Notes: generated by a model not told the origin, from the letters alone. 13,301 nt of DNA from Acholeplasmatales bacterium (GCA_017388605.1 JAFPIE010000188.1:1-13301), one strand, 5' to 3'. Positions 1 through 8,786 are shown, counted from the first letter of the stretch. Numbers and translations: made by a program.

Positions 1-3000
1 CATCTAAGATAATCTTTAAATCCACATGAGATAAATCATCAAAGAAGGAATCGAATAGTTCTATATTGGATAAATTCATATTCATTTCAAAGGAATTCGA
101 ATGTATAACAATAGACTTAATCATAGAAATGAAATCAGAATCAAATAGAATATCTAAAATATCATTTATAGAAATATTAGTATCATCCTCAATGAACATA
201 GATACAGGAATCATCAAATGATTCTTATATAAATCAACGAGTAAGACCTTCTCATAATCCTGATATTTATCGAAATAGGAAGCATTGAATGAAATATTTA
301 AATCCTGATATTTTACATGAATGGATGATGTTAATTGGAATTCCTCCTTAATTGATAAGTTGATTTCACCTAAAACACTTAAATCCTCATGCTTGAAATT
401 TAAATCCATTACAATACTCTCATGCTCCATTAAATCCTTAATGAAGACAAAGAATTCATAGAATTCACCTAAATCTTGGTATTCTATTTCTGGTAATTCA
501 AATCCGTTGTAAGAATCATTTACCATAATTGAAATATCCATTAAATCTTTAATAGATATTACTCCATCAATACCACCTAAGGAATCCTTTAGAGTAATTT
601 GAATCTTAGATAGGCTATCAAGGATTTCACTTATATTCAAATCAAGCTCAAATTCTTCTTCTGTAATCCTTAAGCCCTCGATAAGCTTATCCAAATCCAT
701 TTGAAGTAAGCTATCTAAGATAGATAGATCAGATTCCATAAATAATCCTATAATATTCACTAAATCATCCTTAGAAATCTTTAAATGAATATCTTCTAAA
801 TCGAAGTATAAAATATCTTCTAGATAATATAAATCTATATGAATATTCTTATTCTTGTAATCGAAATCTATAGACATATTGGCCTTTAGCTCTTCATTAA
901 AATCTAAATTACCTAAAATGGTACAAGTAAGCTCATTATAGGAGAAAGCCATTTTTATAGCTAAATGCTTCTCCTTTGTTATAGCTAAAATATCCTCTAG
1001 GATTGGATCTAAATATCCTAAATTATAGTATTCCTCTTCATTTGGAATTGAAACCTCTTCTACAGTCTCAAATACATTAAGATTTAGCACAGTATCAAAA
1101 TATATAGCATCGATAGATATAGATTCCATATTCTTTTTTAATGCAATAGCAAGTTCACCTAAGGAATCCATAACAGCACTTAAATCGGCCTTAATACTTA
1201 ATAGATCCTCTTCTATAGTGATTTCTTCGAATAATTTTTCAAAATCGATAGATAATAGAGTATCTAAGATATCTATAGAGGAACCATCACTAAATTTATT
1301 TATAAGCTTAAATACATCATCCTTAGAAATCTTTAGCTTGACATTATAGAAGGATAAATAGAATGTATCCTCAATATAAATAATATTTGCCACATAGCTT
1401 TGATTCTTATATTGAATATTTAACTCTAAATCAAGTTGAATACTATCCTTGAAGGATAGAATTCCTGATGCAGAAATATCTATATTCTTAATTGTTGTAT
1501 TTAAGCTAAAGCCCATCTTACCTGCATTATATAAATCTACTATTTGCTTCAAAAGATTCTTTAAAGCCATGAAATCATAATATTCATAATTCTTCTTTTC
1601 TACTTTCTTATTTGTAGACGAAATATAAATATTACCTAAAGCATCACCCATAGATACATCTATAGTGATCTTCTCGTCACGGCTAATATTTAAATGTAAT
1701 ACGCCTAAGGCCTCAAGTAAAATAGATAAATCTAAATCTAATGTAATATTGTTTTCTTTTATTTCTAGCTTCTGTAATAGCTTTTCAAAATCTAAGGAAA
1801 GAATCGTGTTTAAAATATTCGATACATCCATATTAGAATTGAAATCTGTATATTCCTTAATGAATTCCATTAATTCCTTTGTATTAAGCTTTATATGAAT
1901 ATTGGAATAAGAGAAATAAATACAATCCTCAAGATATAGAACCTCAATTTCAAAATTCTTATTCTTGTAATTCAAATCAATATTTGCCATAAGGGCAAGC
2001 TCATTTTCAAAATCAATAATAGAATCTATAGTAGCACTTAAATCCTTGTAGGAAATATCTAAGGTAACTTCTAGCTTCTTATCCTTATAAATAGCTAAAA
2101 TATCATCAATGAAGCCCTCTAAATAAGCTAAATGACTATACTGGCTATCCTCTATAGCTCTTACCTTATAGCCTAAATCACCTAAGCTAAAGGATGCTTT
2201 TATATCATCTATAGATATACTTCCATCAAGTCCCTTATTGGAATCCTTAATAGAAAGCTTAATTTCATTTATGATATTCGTAAATTGCTTTAACGATATA
2301 GCGATATCTAAAGAATCCTCTTCAATAACTAATTCTTTAAGTAAGGAATCATAATCGATTGTAAAGATTGTCTTTAATAGACTAGACATATCAAAATCAT
2401 AGGATAAATCTATAGCTTTATTTGTATATTTTTCAATTAATCTTAATAAATCCTTTGTTGTAATCTTTAATTTTGCATTCATCATAGATAGATAAATCAC
2501 ATCATTAAAGTAATATAAATCTAAAGAAATAGAATTATTCTTATAGGATATTTCTAAATTCATATCGAGATGAATACCATCCATAAAGGATATATTACCT
2601 TTAGCTATACCTAAAATATCTTGGTATTTCAATTCTAAACTAAAATCAAGGCTCTTATTCTTAATAAGAGATGCAATATCACGAACAATAAATTCTAGAT
2701 TTGCTAAATCCATAAAATCATTATGGGACTTAGGAGAAATCTTTTTATTCGTTTCTTTAATAGAAAGCTCTACTTTTGTACCAAATAAATCTACATTAGC
2801 ATATGCACTCTTTAATGCATAGGTATCCCCTACATGCTTAATATCAAAATGAATAGGAAGCTTTATTCCAAGGATATCCAAATTGGTATCGATAGATACA
2901 TTTTCTCCATCATCCACTAAAGTAGATTTTGATAAATCTGCCATAATCTTATTGACATCTAAGGATACCCCATCTATATTCTGATCTGGTAGCACCTCTG

Positions 3001-3229
3001 TAATCTTAGAGAAAATATTCGTTAATTCTTCAACATTGGCCTTAACCTTTATTCCGCCTATCGATATATAAATATTATCTGTGTATTCTACATATAAGTC
3101 ACCAAAATCAGCGTATACTTTAATCTCAGATAAATCGGATATATTTAATGCGACAAGACCATTTTTCTTAAAGCCATCACCTGCTATATTTAATTCTAAG
3201 TTCTTATTTGATTTGTCACTATTTTGTAA
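1..3229 (-). repeat. Protein-level tandem repeat, about 190 residues per unit, at least six units
   Basis: The same landmark, a (I/L/F)Y(I/L/F)S-type strand preceded by YxxD, recurs at residues 367, 559, 751, 937, 1121 and, degenerate, about 1319. The spacings are 192, 192, 186, 184 and 198 residues. Each landmark is followed by a charged helix (such as KISKDDLVNII or KLNTKELMEFI). A second-half motif follows (LLSIDFEKLFEEI, LLSLDFEKLLQKL, LLQMDLDKLIEGL, IFTIDYDSLLKEL) and then a strand like LKDSLGGIDGVISI. Copies 2 to 5 are closest to each other; the first and sixth have diverged. The repeat is protein-level: the DNA shares words such as tctatagat and taaatc but is not a near-identical satellite, so the duplications are old or selected to diverge. 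Confidence 0.82.
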
Positions 3230-4171
3230 AGATTCAACAATTATGCTCATTGGATCTAAAGCATTATCCATTGGATTTTCATCATCTTCTAATACAGATA
3301 AATATGCATAGGATTCAAAATAATTATATGGTTCTTCATCAAAGGCTACATTTTCATAGAAATACTCCTCATGGCAATTCGTCTTAGTAATTGCCTCAAC
3401 ACCCATAGATTTTACCTTATAGGTTTCTTGAATATTTGTAGAAACAATTTGCCAATTGGAATTGATTTTCATTTCAAAATGGATATATGCAAATTCTGGT
3501 ACAATGGCAGAATTCGCATTGGTTAAAACTTCTCTTCTATACCAGAAGGGTGCCTTATTTCCATCAGGATCCAAATCAAAATATAGGGTATAGGTACCAT
3601 CTTGGTTATCCACCATTTTCATTTCTTCCTTATTCGTATAGGTATCACTACAAATAATATAACCTGTTGCTTGGAAGGGAAGCCAACCATAACGATTGAT
3701 AATTGTTTTATAGGAAACACATTCAGGCTCAGAGGTAATCCAGGTTGCCGTATCACCACTGATGCTTGTAGCATCTCTTAATAAAACCTTATCCTTCATG
3801 TAATATTTTTGTTTTGCTGTAGATATAAGACCTGATGAAATCATTGTAACCATAGCCTTACCATCATGAACAACTCTTTTATTATAAATCTGCTGGGTCG
3901 CAATGGATGCTTGAGCAGTACCTGTAGTTAATGTATAAAAATCATTCGTATTGGCAATAGTCCAAAGGGCATATGCAACATTCTCCTCAACGGAATGCTC
4001 GCTTGGGTTTGTACCATCCTTTGGTGCCTCAAGTAGTGTCGATTCAAAATCAGCCTCAGAATCTTCAATGGTTGCAGGACCTTGATTTAAGGCAAAAATA
4101 AAATATCCTCCTACACCTAAGAGAACTGTTGTTAGTAATATAATTATTGTAATAATTATCTTCTTTTTCAT
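1..4171 (-). CDS. Giant membrane-anchored/secreted tandem-repeat protein, 3' end outside window
   Basis: An uninterrupted frame runs from ATG at 4171 to the left window edge (1390 codons visible, no stop), so the true protein is longer. The start follows TTTAGGAG at SD distance. Residues 1-27 (MKKKIIITIIILL...) are a basic N-terminus plus a hydrophobic helix, so the protein is exported or membrane-anchored; I see no lipobox Cys. Residues about 30-300 form a mixed alpha/beta region whose look is reminiscent of LolA/LppX-type lipoprotein-carrier folds (impression only). From about 315 onward are at least six repeats of about 190 residues. Each has a strand-rich half with a core like YLEDxIYxSYxNIxIK, then an acidic amphipathic half like LLSIDFEKL. 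There is little Cys, Trp or Pro in the repeats. A consensus promoter and a perfect dyad lie just upstream. Function is unknown. A cell-envelope role is inferred, perhaps adhesion or spacer, or a groove-like lipid-binding rod. Confidence 0.9.
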   Translation of the reverse strand, partial: MKKKIIITIIILLTTVLLGVGGYFIFALNQGPATIEDSEADFESTLLEAPKDGTNPSEHSVEENVAYALWTIANTNDFYTLTTGTAQASIATQQIYNKRVVHDGKAMVTMISSGLISTAKQKYYMKDKVLLRDATSISGDTATWITSEPECVSYKTIINRYGWLPFQATGYIICSDTYTNKEEMKMVDNQDGTYTLYFDLDPDGNKAPFWYRREVLTNANSAIVPEFAYIHFEMKINSNWQIVSTNIQETYKVKSMGVEAITKTNCHEEYFYENVAFDEEPYNYFESYAYLSVLEDDENPMDNALDPMSIIVESLQNSDKSNKNLELNIAGDGFKKNGLVALNISDLSEIKVYADFGDLYVEYTDNIYISIGGIKVKANVEELTNIFSKITEVLPDQNIDGVSLDVNKIMADLSKSTLVDDGENVSIDTNLDILGIKLPIHFDIKHVGDTYALKSAYANVDLFGTKVELSIKETNKKISPKSHNDFMDLANLEFIVRDIASLIKNKSLDFSLELKYQDILGIAKGNISFMDGIHLDMNLEISYKNNSISLDLYYFNDVIYLSMMNAKLKITTKDLLRLIEKYTNKAIDLSYDFDMSSLLKTIFTIDYDSLLKELVIEEDSLDIAISLKQFTNIINEIKLSIKDSNKGLDGSISIDDIKASFSLGDLGYKVRAIEDSQYSHLAYLEGFIDDILAIYKDKKLEVTLDISYKDLSATIDSIIDFENELALMANIDLNYKNKNFEIEVLYLEDCIYFSYSNIHIKLNTKELMEFIKEYTDFNSNMDVSNILNTILSLDFEKLLQKLEIKENNITLDLDLSILLEALGVLHLNISRDEKITIDVSMGDALGNIYISSTNKKVEKKNYEYYDFMALKNLLKQIVDLYNAGKMGFSLNTTIKNIDISASGILSFKDSIQLDLELNIQYKNQSYVANIIYIEDTFYLSFYNVKLKISKDDVFKLINKFSDGSSIDILDTLLSIDFEKLFEEITIEEDLLSIKADLSAVMDSLGELAIALKKNMESISIDAIYFDTVLNLNVFETVEEVSIPNEEEYYNLGYLDPILEDILAITKEKHLAIKMAFSYNELTCTILGNLDFNEELKANMSIDFDYKNKNIHIDLYYLEDILYFDLEDIHLKISKDDLVNIIGLFMESDLSILDSLLQMDLDKLIEGLRITEEEFELDLNISEILDSLSKIQITLKDSLGGIDGVISIKDLMDISIMVNDSYNGFELPEIEYQDLGEFYEFFVFIKDLMEHESIVMDLNFKHEDLSVLGEINLSIKEEFQLTSSIHVKYQDLNISFNASYFDKYQDYEKVLLVDLYKNHLMIPVSMFIEDDTNISINDILDILFDSDFISMIKSIVIHSNSFEMNMNLSNIELFDSFFDDLSHVDLKIILD

Positions 4172-4208
4172 AATACTAACTCCTAAAGCATTTAAAACTA
4201 TCGTAGTA

Positions 4209-4237
4209 ATTATATTACTAAGGTCTAAAAATGTCAA
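4209..4237 (-). promoter_or_regulatory. Consensus sigma-A promoter of the giant repeat gene
   Basis: Read on the minus strand, TTGACA (4237-4232) and TATAAT (4214-4209) are both perfect and separated by exactly 17 bases. Transcription should begin near 4202, giving a leader of about 30 nt that holds the AGGAG ribosome binding site of the ATG at 4171. A perfect-consensus promoter implies strong expression unless it is repressed, and a dyad overlaps the -35. Confidence 0.85.
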
Positions 4238-4253
4238 ATTTAGTTGACATTTT
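4228..4253. promoter_or_regulatory. Perfect 26-bp dyad over the -35 box (putative operator)
   Basis: AAAATGTCAA-N6-TTGACATTTT has two perfectly complementary 10-base arms (4228-4237 and 4244-4253). The left arm contains the -35 hexamer of the giant-gene promoter. The geometry suits a homodimeric DNA-binding repressor. It lacks a U-tract in either direction, so it is not a good terminator. Which regulator would bind cannot be told from this window. Confidence 0.55.
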
Positions 4254-4267
4254 GAAAATGCATAAAG

Positions 4268-4316
4268 AAAAAAAGACCGTTAAAAAAGTTATGAATGCTT
4301 TTTTAAAGTCTTTTTA
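4268..4316 (-). terminator. Terminator of the LRR lipoprotein gene
   Basis: Just after the TAA at 4326-4328, the minus strand reads AAAAAGAC, then TAAAAAAG, a short loop, CTTTTTTA, then GTCTTTTTTT. This gives two perfect 8-bp stem segments joined by a small internal bulge, ending in a U run. The stem is A/U-rich and so fairly weak. Confidence 0.7.
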
Positions 4317-4325
4317 AGTAAGAGA

Positions 4326-6623
4326 TTAAATTGTGATTAAGACTACTTTATTCTTCTTTGTTACTGGATTAAATTCAAAATACCACCAATTACCAGTTCT
4401 TGTTTCATTTACATTATTACTTGAATAATAATAAAGATTCTCATATTTAAAATTGGCATTTGCTAAAAGATCATTATAAACAAAATCATTTTCATATGGT
4501 AAGCAAAGGTTTTGAATTGTATCAGAATAAGAACCAAATGCATATTCATTCACAGCAGCACTATTAGAAAGTACTACTGTATTAATTACTGATCCTTTAA
4601 ATGCAGAACTACCGATATATTTTACACCATCGGATATAATTAAATTATTAATTTTTAGACCATAGAAACAACATGAGCCAATTGTTTCAATATTTTTTGG
4701 AATATATAAATCAATATCATCTACAATTCTTTTACCTGATAAAGTTGCATTCCATCCATAGTAGCATGGATTAGAACAAACATTACCAAATTTAATCTTA
4801 CACCAGTCATCAAAATCAGCATAAACCTCTCTTACTGGTGCAGTATATTCATCTGAATAAATCAAAAATGCAAAAATGCCTACACTTTCAAGTCCACCCT
4901 GAATATCAATTAATACTAGATTTTCGCAATCTATAAAAGCATAAGCCCCAATAGATTTTACATTAGATAAAGATAAAGCTACTAAATTATGATTTTCGCG
5001 GAATGCATATTCACCAATAGATTCTATATTTTCTAATCTAAGTCTCTCAAAATTACATCCAGTAAATGCAAAGTCACCAATATATTCAACCGAATCAAGC
5101 GGTGCTTTAAGTTTCTCACAACCATCAAATGCATATCTTTCGATTCTTTTGGCAGTAATTTCGTCTAAAGATAATTTATGGCAACCAGAAAAAGCACTTA
5201 TTCCAACACTATCAAGAATTGGGAAATTTATTACAGTTTCTAATTCAGAGCATGAACTAAATGCAGAGTCAGCTATAGCATTAATACCCTTACCTAATCT
5301 AACTGATTTTAATCTCGTGCAATTGTGACAAGCTCTATATGATACTTCACCCCTAATATTGGATAAATCTAATGTTTCAATACCATGACAACCTAAAAAG
5401 GCATTTTCAGGTAATTCATAAATACTCTTATCTAAAGAAACATTAAAATTAGTTCCAGCTTCACATAAAAATGAAGATTGATAGGAACCATTATATCCAT
5501 CAAAAGATGAAATAATAATATCCTTAAAGTTTTCTGGTAATTTTGAAACCTCATCAACACCAAACGCCTTAAGAATATCAAAGTTCATAGTAGTTCCTCC
5601 AAGCTTTAGTGTTTCCAATTTAGAAAGTCCTTCTAATGCACCATCTTCAATCTTTACCCCAGGAGAAACTATAAGCGTTCTTAATTCTTTTGCCTCTTTA
5701 AACGCGCCAGAGGCAATACGGTTAACTTTACAACCATCAATATATTCTGGAACAAATGCATCAGTTCCACCCTTATACTCTGTAATTATTGCGTAATCTA
5801 CTTTAAAGAATCGACATAAGTCATGGTCATATTCATTCACGCTATATACACTATAATTAAATGGCACATCATCTTTATATACTGCAGTAAGTGTTTCATT
5901 TTCCTTTTTAATGGTATAAGAACCTTCAAATATTTCACCATCGCTGTTTTTAAATCCAGCAAATCTATCTATGCCTTTTTTAGGATTTGGTAGATAAATC
6001 GATTCTCCAATGCTAAAGCCGGATAGAGTAAATAAATCCGGATAACCTTCTAAAACGCCACCATTCAAATCATAAGTAATACTACAATTGTATGGAGCTA
6101 ATTCTAAGGTCATATCATCAAAAACAGTTATACGTTCTCCAAAATCATAAAAATCATTTGTCTTTGGATTAAAATATCCCTTATACATATAATAATCTGA
6201 TTCATCAAGTACATGATCTTGATTACTATCGACCATAAAGCGAGTAGGTAAAGTAACTGTTTCTCCATAATTTAGTACCATATCTTCTTCGAAAGGTATA
6301 ATTACATTACATTTTATTCTTTCAAGTTTAGGACGTAGTTTTAAATCCGATGTGACAACATCGTTTTCAAAATCCCATAATTTCCCATTTGAACTATTAA
6401 ACCAGCCACCAAATTTAGAATCTTCAAATGTACAATCTAATGCTTCTGGCATGGATAGGTGATCGCCTTCATTCACATTCAAGTATAAATAATACTTTTC
6501 AAAGTGATCATCTTCTCCACTCACAAATTCCACTTTATAAGTCTTAGAACCACAAGAAGTTAATAAAAATAAGCTTGCAAAAGGAATTGCTCCTAAAGCT
6601 AAATACTTTAAATTCTTTTTCAT
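4326..6623 (-). CDS. Lipoprotein with InlB-like repeats and BspA-type leucine-rich repeats
   Basis: Surface lipoprotein of 765 residues from ATG at 6623. This start is chosen because AGGAGAGG precedes it and residues 1-24 then form a lipoprotein signal: MKKNLK, a hydrophobic core, and lipobox LTSC with Cys24. An upstream in-frame ATG at 6674 would bury the -10 box in coding sequence and has no SD. Residues about 28-250 hold three modules resembling InlB B-repeats (for example FGGWFNSSNGKLWDFENDVVTSDLKL and ITYDLNGG). From about 265 to 720 run leucine-rich repeats of the BspA/LRR_5 type, with units like SIGEYAFRENHNLVALSLSNV and cores GAFK, AFSGC, YAFDGC and FAFTGC. Such proteins are generally surface adhesins or host-interaction proteins; the ligand here is unknown. 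The gene has its own promoter and terminator. The C-terminus is a short WWYFEFNP-containing tail, with no sortase motif. Confidence 0.9.
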   Translation of the reverse strand: MKKNLKYLALGAIPFASLFLLTSCGSKTYKVEFVSGEDDHFEKYYLYLNVNEGDHLSMPEALDCTFEDSKFGGWFNSSNGKLWDFENDVVTSDLKLRPKLERIKCNVIIPFEEDMVLNYGETVTLPTRFMVDSNQDHVLDESDYYMYKGYFNPKTNDFYDFGERITVFDDMTLELAPYNCSITYDLNGGVLEGYPDLFTLSGFSIGESIYLPNPKKGIDRFAGFKNSDGEIFEGSYTIKKENETLTAVYKDDVPFNYSVYSVNEYDHDLCRFFKVDYAIITEYKGGTDAFVPEYIDGCKVNRIASGAFKEAKELRTLIVSPGVKIEDGALEGLSKLETLKLGGTTMNFDILKAFGVDEVSKLPENFKDIIISSFDGYNGSYQSSFLCEAGTNFNVSLDKSIYELPENAFLGCHGIETLDLSNIRGEVSYRACHNCTRLKSVRLGKGINAIADSAFSSCSELETVINFPILDSVGISAFSGCHKLSLDEITAKRIERYAFDGCEKLKAPLDSVEYIGDFAFTGCNFERLRLENIESIGEYAFRENHNLVALSLSNVKSIGAYAFIDCENLVLIDIQGGLESVGIFAFLIYSDEYTAPVREVYADFDDWCKIKFGNVCSNPCYYGWNATLSGKRIVDDIDLYIPKNIETIGSCCFYGLKINNLIISDGVKYIGSSAFKGSVINTVVLSNSAAVNEYAFGSYSDTIQNLCLPYENDFVYNDLLANANFKYENLYYYSSNNVNETRTGNWWYFEFNPVTKKNKVVLITI

Positions 6624-6665
6624 TTTTCCCTCTCCTAAAATATTTGCTAAATTAATACCATTACA

Positions 6666-6693
6666 ATTATACATTAATATAGATAATAATCAA
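6666..6693 (-). promoter_or_regulatory. Promoter of the LRR lipoprotein gene
   Basis: On the minus strand TTGATT (6693-6688) and TATAAT (6671-6666) are 16 bases apart. The predicted start near 6659 gives a leader of about 36 nt. The overlap of this -10 with the upstream ATG at 6674 argues for translation from 6623. Confidence 0.6.
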
Positions 6694-6732
6694 GAAAATA
6701 TATCCTCTAGCAATAGGGGGTATATATTACAT

Positions 6733-6758
6733 AAAGAAAAGGAGCTATCTTGCTCCTT
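6733..6758 (-). terminator. Terminator of the lipid kinase gene
   Basis: The minus strand reads AAGGAGC, a 6-base loop, GCTCCTT, then TTCTTT: a perfect 7-bp GC-containing stem with a short U-rich tail. The upstream arm overlaps the TAA stop of the kinase gene. Confidence 0.8.
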
Positions 6759-7602
6759 ATGCTTCTACGGTATATGTAGTTACATTTTTTACAGTTTCAC
6801 CATCGATTTGTAGTGCCATTGGATGTGTGAAGGTAACCGTAATCTTCTTTCCTGTAAGAATTGTAGACATCTTCTTATTCTTCGCATGCTCACCCTTAAA
6901 AATCTTAGGGAAAATCAATAAGGTACGCAATTTACCTGCGTTATGAATAACGCTTAAGGATAGTGTATCTCCAAGTCTATTTTGGCCTGGCGCAATCTTC
7001 ATTCCACCACCATAATATCTACCATTCATAGCAGAGCATAGCCAAACCTTTTTAAAATGATATTCCTTGCCATCAACTACTGCAGTAGCCATAGGACACT
7101 TATATCCATGAAGCAATAGCTTAATGGATAGGCTCGCATAATTGATATCTGTTTTGCCCTCTGCCTTCATTTTATCTGCAACCTCGCAAACCATTCCATC
7201 AATACCATAGCCAATTCCATTAATGTAATATCTTGTCATACCATTAACCGTAATTTTAGGTAATCTTTTAAAATAAGGAGTTAAATGTACAAGCTTTTGA
7301 TCTGGTGCTTCCTTTACATCCTCTAAAAAGTCATTGCCATTTCCGCCTTTATAATAATATAAATCGCAATCTACATTATAATTTTTAATATTATTCGCGA
7401 AAACATTTAGGGTACCATCTCCACCTAAAACTAAAATCTTATCCTCACTCTTTAAGCTTGGAAAGAATTCTTCCTTCTTATATTCTTCAAGATTAACGGG
7501 GGTATATTCTTGAAATAGCTTCTCAATATCAGGCTTTGCAGCTTCAAAATTTTCCTTTCCTTTACCTGCACTTGCAAGAGGATTATATAATACATAATTC
7601 AT
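6757..7602 (-). CDS. Diacylglycerol kinase catalytic-domain (DagK/YegS-type) lipid kinase
   Basis: 281 residues. The family phosphorylates diacylglycerol or a related lipid with ATP, recycling DAG to phosphatidic acid at the inner face of the membrane. Evidence: N-terminal NPLASAGKG (7-15), the nucleotide-binding GGDGTLN (60-66), GGNGNDF (86-92) where relatives usually have GTGNDF, the NGRYYGGGMKIAP block and the C-terminal QIDGE. The length suits the family (about 290-310). An in-frame GTG at 7611 gives a longer reading, but AAGGTGAG overlaps that GTG and lies five to six bases before ATG 7602, so the ATG is the likely start. The gene stands alone between its own extended -10 promoter and a terminator. 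The exact lipid substrate cannot be read from sequence; sphingosine- or bacterial-lipid-kinase roles remain possible. Confidence 0.9.
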   Translation of the reverse strand: MNYVLYNPLASAGKGKENFEAAKPDIEKLFQEYTPVNLEEYKKEEFFPSLKSEDKILVLGGDGTLNVFANNIKNYNVDCDLYYYKGGNGNDFLEDVKEAPDQKLVHLTPYFKRLPKITVNGMTRYYINGIGYGIDGMVCEVADKMKAEGKTDINYASLSIKLLLHGYKCPMATAVVDGKEYHFKKVWLCSAMNGRYYGGGMKIAPGQNRLGDTLSLSVIHNAGKLRTLLIFPKIFKGEHAKNKKMSTILTGKKITVTFTHPMALQIDGETVKNVTTYTVEA

Positions 7603-7635
7603 AAAACTCACCTTTTTCTTCTCTATTTATAAATA

Positions 7636-7644
7636 ATTGTATCA
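7636..7644 (-). promoter_or_regulatory. Extended -10 promoter of the lipid kinase gene
   Basis: The minus strand has TGATACAAT, an extended -10 (TG-N-TACAAT, 5 of 6 matches to TATAAT). No good -35 sits 16-18 bases upstream, which extended -10 promoters tolerate. The predicted leader is about 27 nt. Confidence 0.5.
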
Positions 7645-7702
7645 CAAATGGATTCATTTATTACAAACAAATGTAAAAAATACTTAACTTTTTAAAAGCA
7701 TT

Positions 7703-7732
7703 TTAAAAAAATCAGGACATTCATCCTGATTT
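7703..7732 (-). terminator. Terminator of galM
   Basis: AAATCAGGA, a six-base loop, then TCCTGATTT followed by further Ts on the minus strand. It is a perfect 9-bp stem starting 5 bases after the galM TAA. Confidence 0.88.
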
Positions 7733-7736
7733 ATGT

Positions 7737-8744
7737 TTAAATTTCTTCAAATGTGTAGGAAATATATTCCTTATATTGCTCATTTGGCTTTAATAATGCC
7801 TTATCTACATTTTCCATATTAATTCCATTAGGAATATATTGGCATTCTAAGGCAATGGCTTGATATTTCTTCTCATGCTTACAGTTCTCATATTCCATCT
7901 TGGTCGGATAATTATCCGTATAAACTACAACAGCTGGATAGGAGGTATGAATGGTAAGGCTTATACCTTCCTTCTTATCCTCAAGCTTAGCCGCAAATGA
8001 ATCCTCTTCCTTTGTTTTTACAAAGAAATGATCATAGCCAAAGGAGGTGTGGTTTTGTAAATATGGATCCTCTATATATTTACCAATTTCATGTCCCTTT
8101 GTAAAATCCATTATAGGATCTACCTCCTTAATGGATTTAGCAATTAGGTTCATATCTAAATCTCCATGATATTTACAGCCTAAGGTCAAGATTTCATCTA
8201 GGACTAATTCTTTACCACTAGATAATGTAAAATAGGCATGATTTGTTAAATTTACTATGGTTGTTTTAGAAGCATAAGCTTCCATATCGAGTAATATTTT
8301 ATCTATATTCTTATAGATATGGTATGTAATTTTATAGGAAACATCTCCTGGTAAATAGGATTCCTTCTCAAGGAAGGTGAAGATAACATCTATAGATTCA
8401 TCCTCTTCCTTTATTTCATAATCAAAATTGGAAAATGAAATTCCCTTAGGTCCACCATGTAAGGAATTAATGCCATTCCAATTCTTTGGTAGATCATAAG
8501 CTATTCCATCAATTTCACATTTGGCATCCTTGATTCTACCAGAAAATCTACCAACAAGCTTTCCATAATATTGCTCATTATAATAGAATTCCTTATGATT
8601 TATAGGTGTCATTATACGGTTTTTACCTTTATATACAATACGATAAAATGAAGCACCTAAAGTACATAGAGTCACCTCTAAATTTTTATCATTTTTAATT
8701 TCAATGAAGGATACTTCCTCATCCTTTATAATTCTTTTATCCAT
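7737..8744 (-). CDS. galM: Aldose 1-epimerase (mutarotase)
   Basis: 335 residues, normal for the family. It interconverts alpha and beta anomers of galactose, glucose or related sugars in the cytoplasm, feeding the Leloir pathway. Family landmarks are in order: GRFSGRI (65-71, conserved Arg), LHGG (95-98, His96), PGD (132-134), TNHAYF (167-172, catalytic His169), YDHFF (237-241) and LECQYIPN (299-306, catalytic Glu300). The start at 8744 follows a perfect AGGAGG five bases upstream. No galK/galT/galE is in the window, so the physiological sugar is not shown; an L-sorbose- or galactose-type epimerase subgroup cannot be separated by eye. Transcription probably starts at a promoter lying at the end of the upstream gene. 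Confidence 0.92.
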   Translation of the reverse strand: MDKRIIKDEEVSFIEIKNDKNLEVTLCTLGASFYRIVYKGKNRIMTPINHKEFYYNEQYYGKLVGRFSGRIKDAKCEIDGIAYDLPKNWNGINSLHGGPKGISFSNFDYEIKEEDESIDVIFTFLEKESYLPGDVSYKITYHIYKNIDKILLDMEAYASKTTIVNLTNHAYFTLSSGKELVLDEILTLGCKYHGDLDMNLIAKSIKEVDPIMDFTKGHEIGKYIEDPYLQNHTSFGYDHFFVKTKEEDSFAAKLEDKKEGISLTIHTSYPAVVVYTDNYPTKMEYENCKHEKKYQAIALECQYIPNGINMENVDKALLKPNEQYKEYISYTFEEI

Positions 8745-8759
8745 AGATACCTCCTCGAA

Positions 8760-8785
8760 AAATAAAAGGGAGTAAAACTCCCTTT
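8760..8785 (-). terminator. Terminator of the methyltransferase gene
   Basis: The minus strand reads AAAGGGAGT, a 3-base loop, ACTCCCTTT, then TATTTTT: a perfect 9-bp stem with a U-rich tail 9 bases beyond the stop. It ends only a few bases before the galM SD. Confidence 0.85.
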
Positions 8786-8786
8786 A

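Noticed and set aside
1665..3311. Two plus-strand ORFs of 76-77 codons inside the giant gene (1665-1898 and 3081-3311)
   Set aside because: They are shadows of the repeat gene, Ser/Lys/Phe-rich from its reverse complement, with no SD or promoter.
1..4171. CRISPR array or DNA satellite in the repetitive-looking left third
   Set aside because: There are no identical direct repeats with regular spacers; the repetition is at the protein level within one open frame.
6624..6674. Upstream ATG at 6674 as the start of the LRR lipoprotein
   Set aside because: It overlaps the -10 box, has no SD, and would place 17 residues before a textbook lipoprotein signal.
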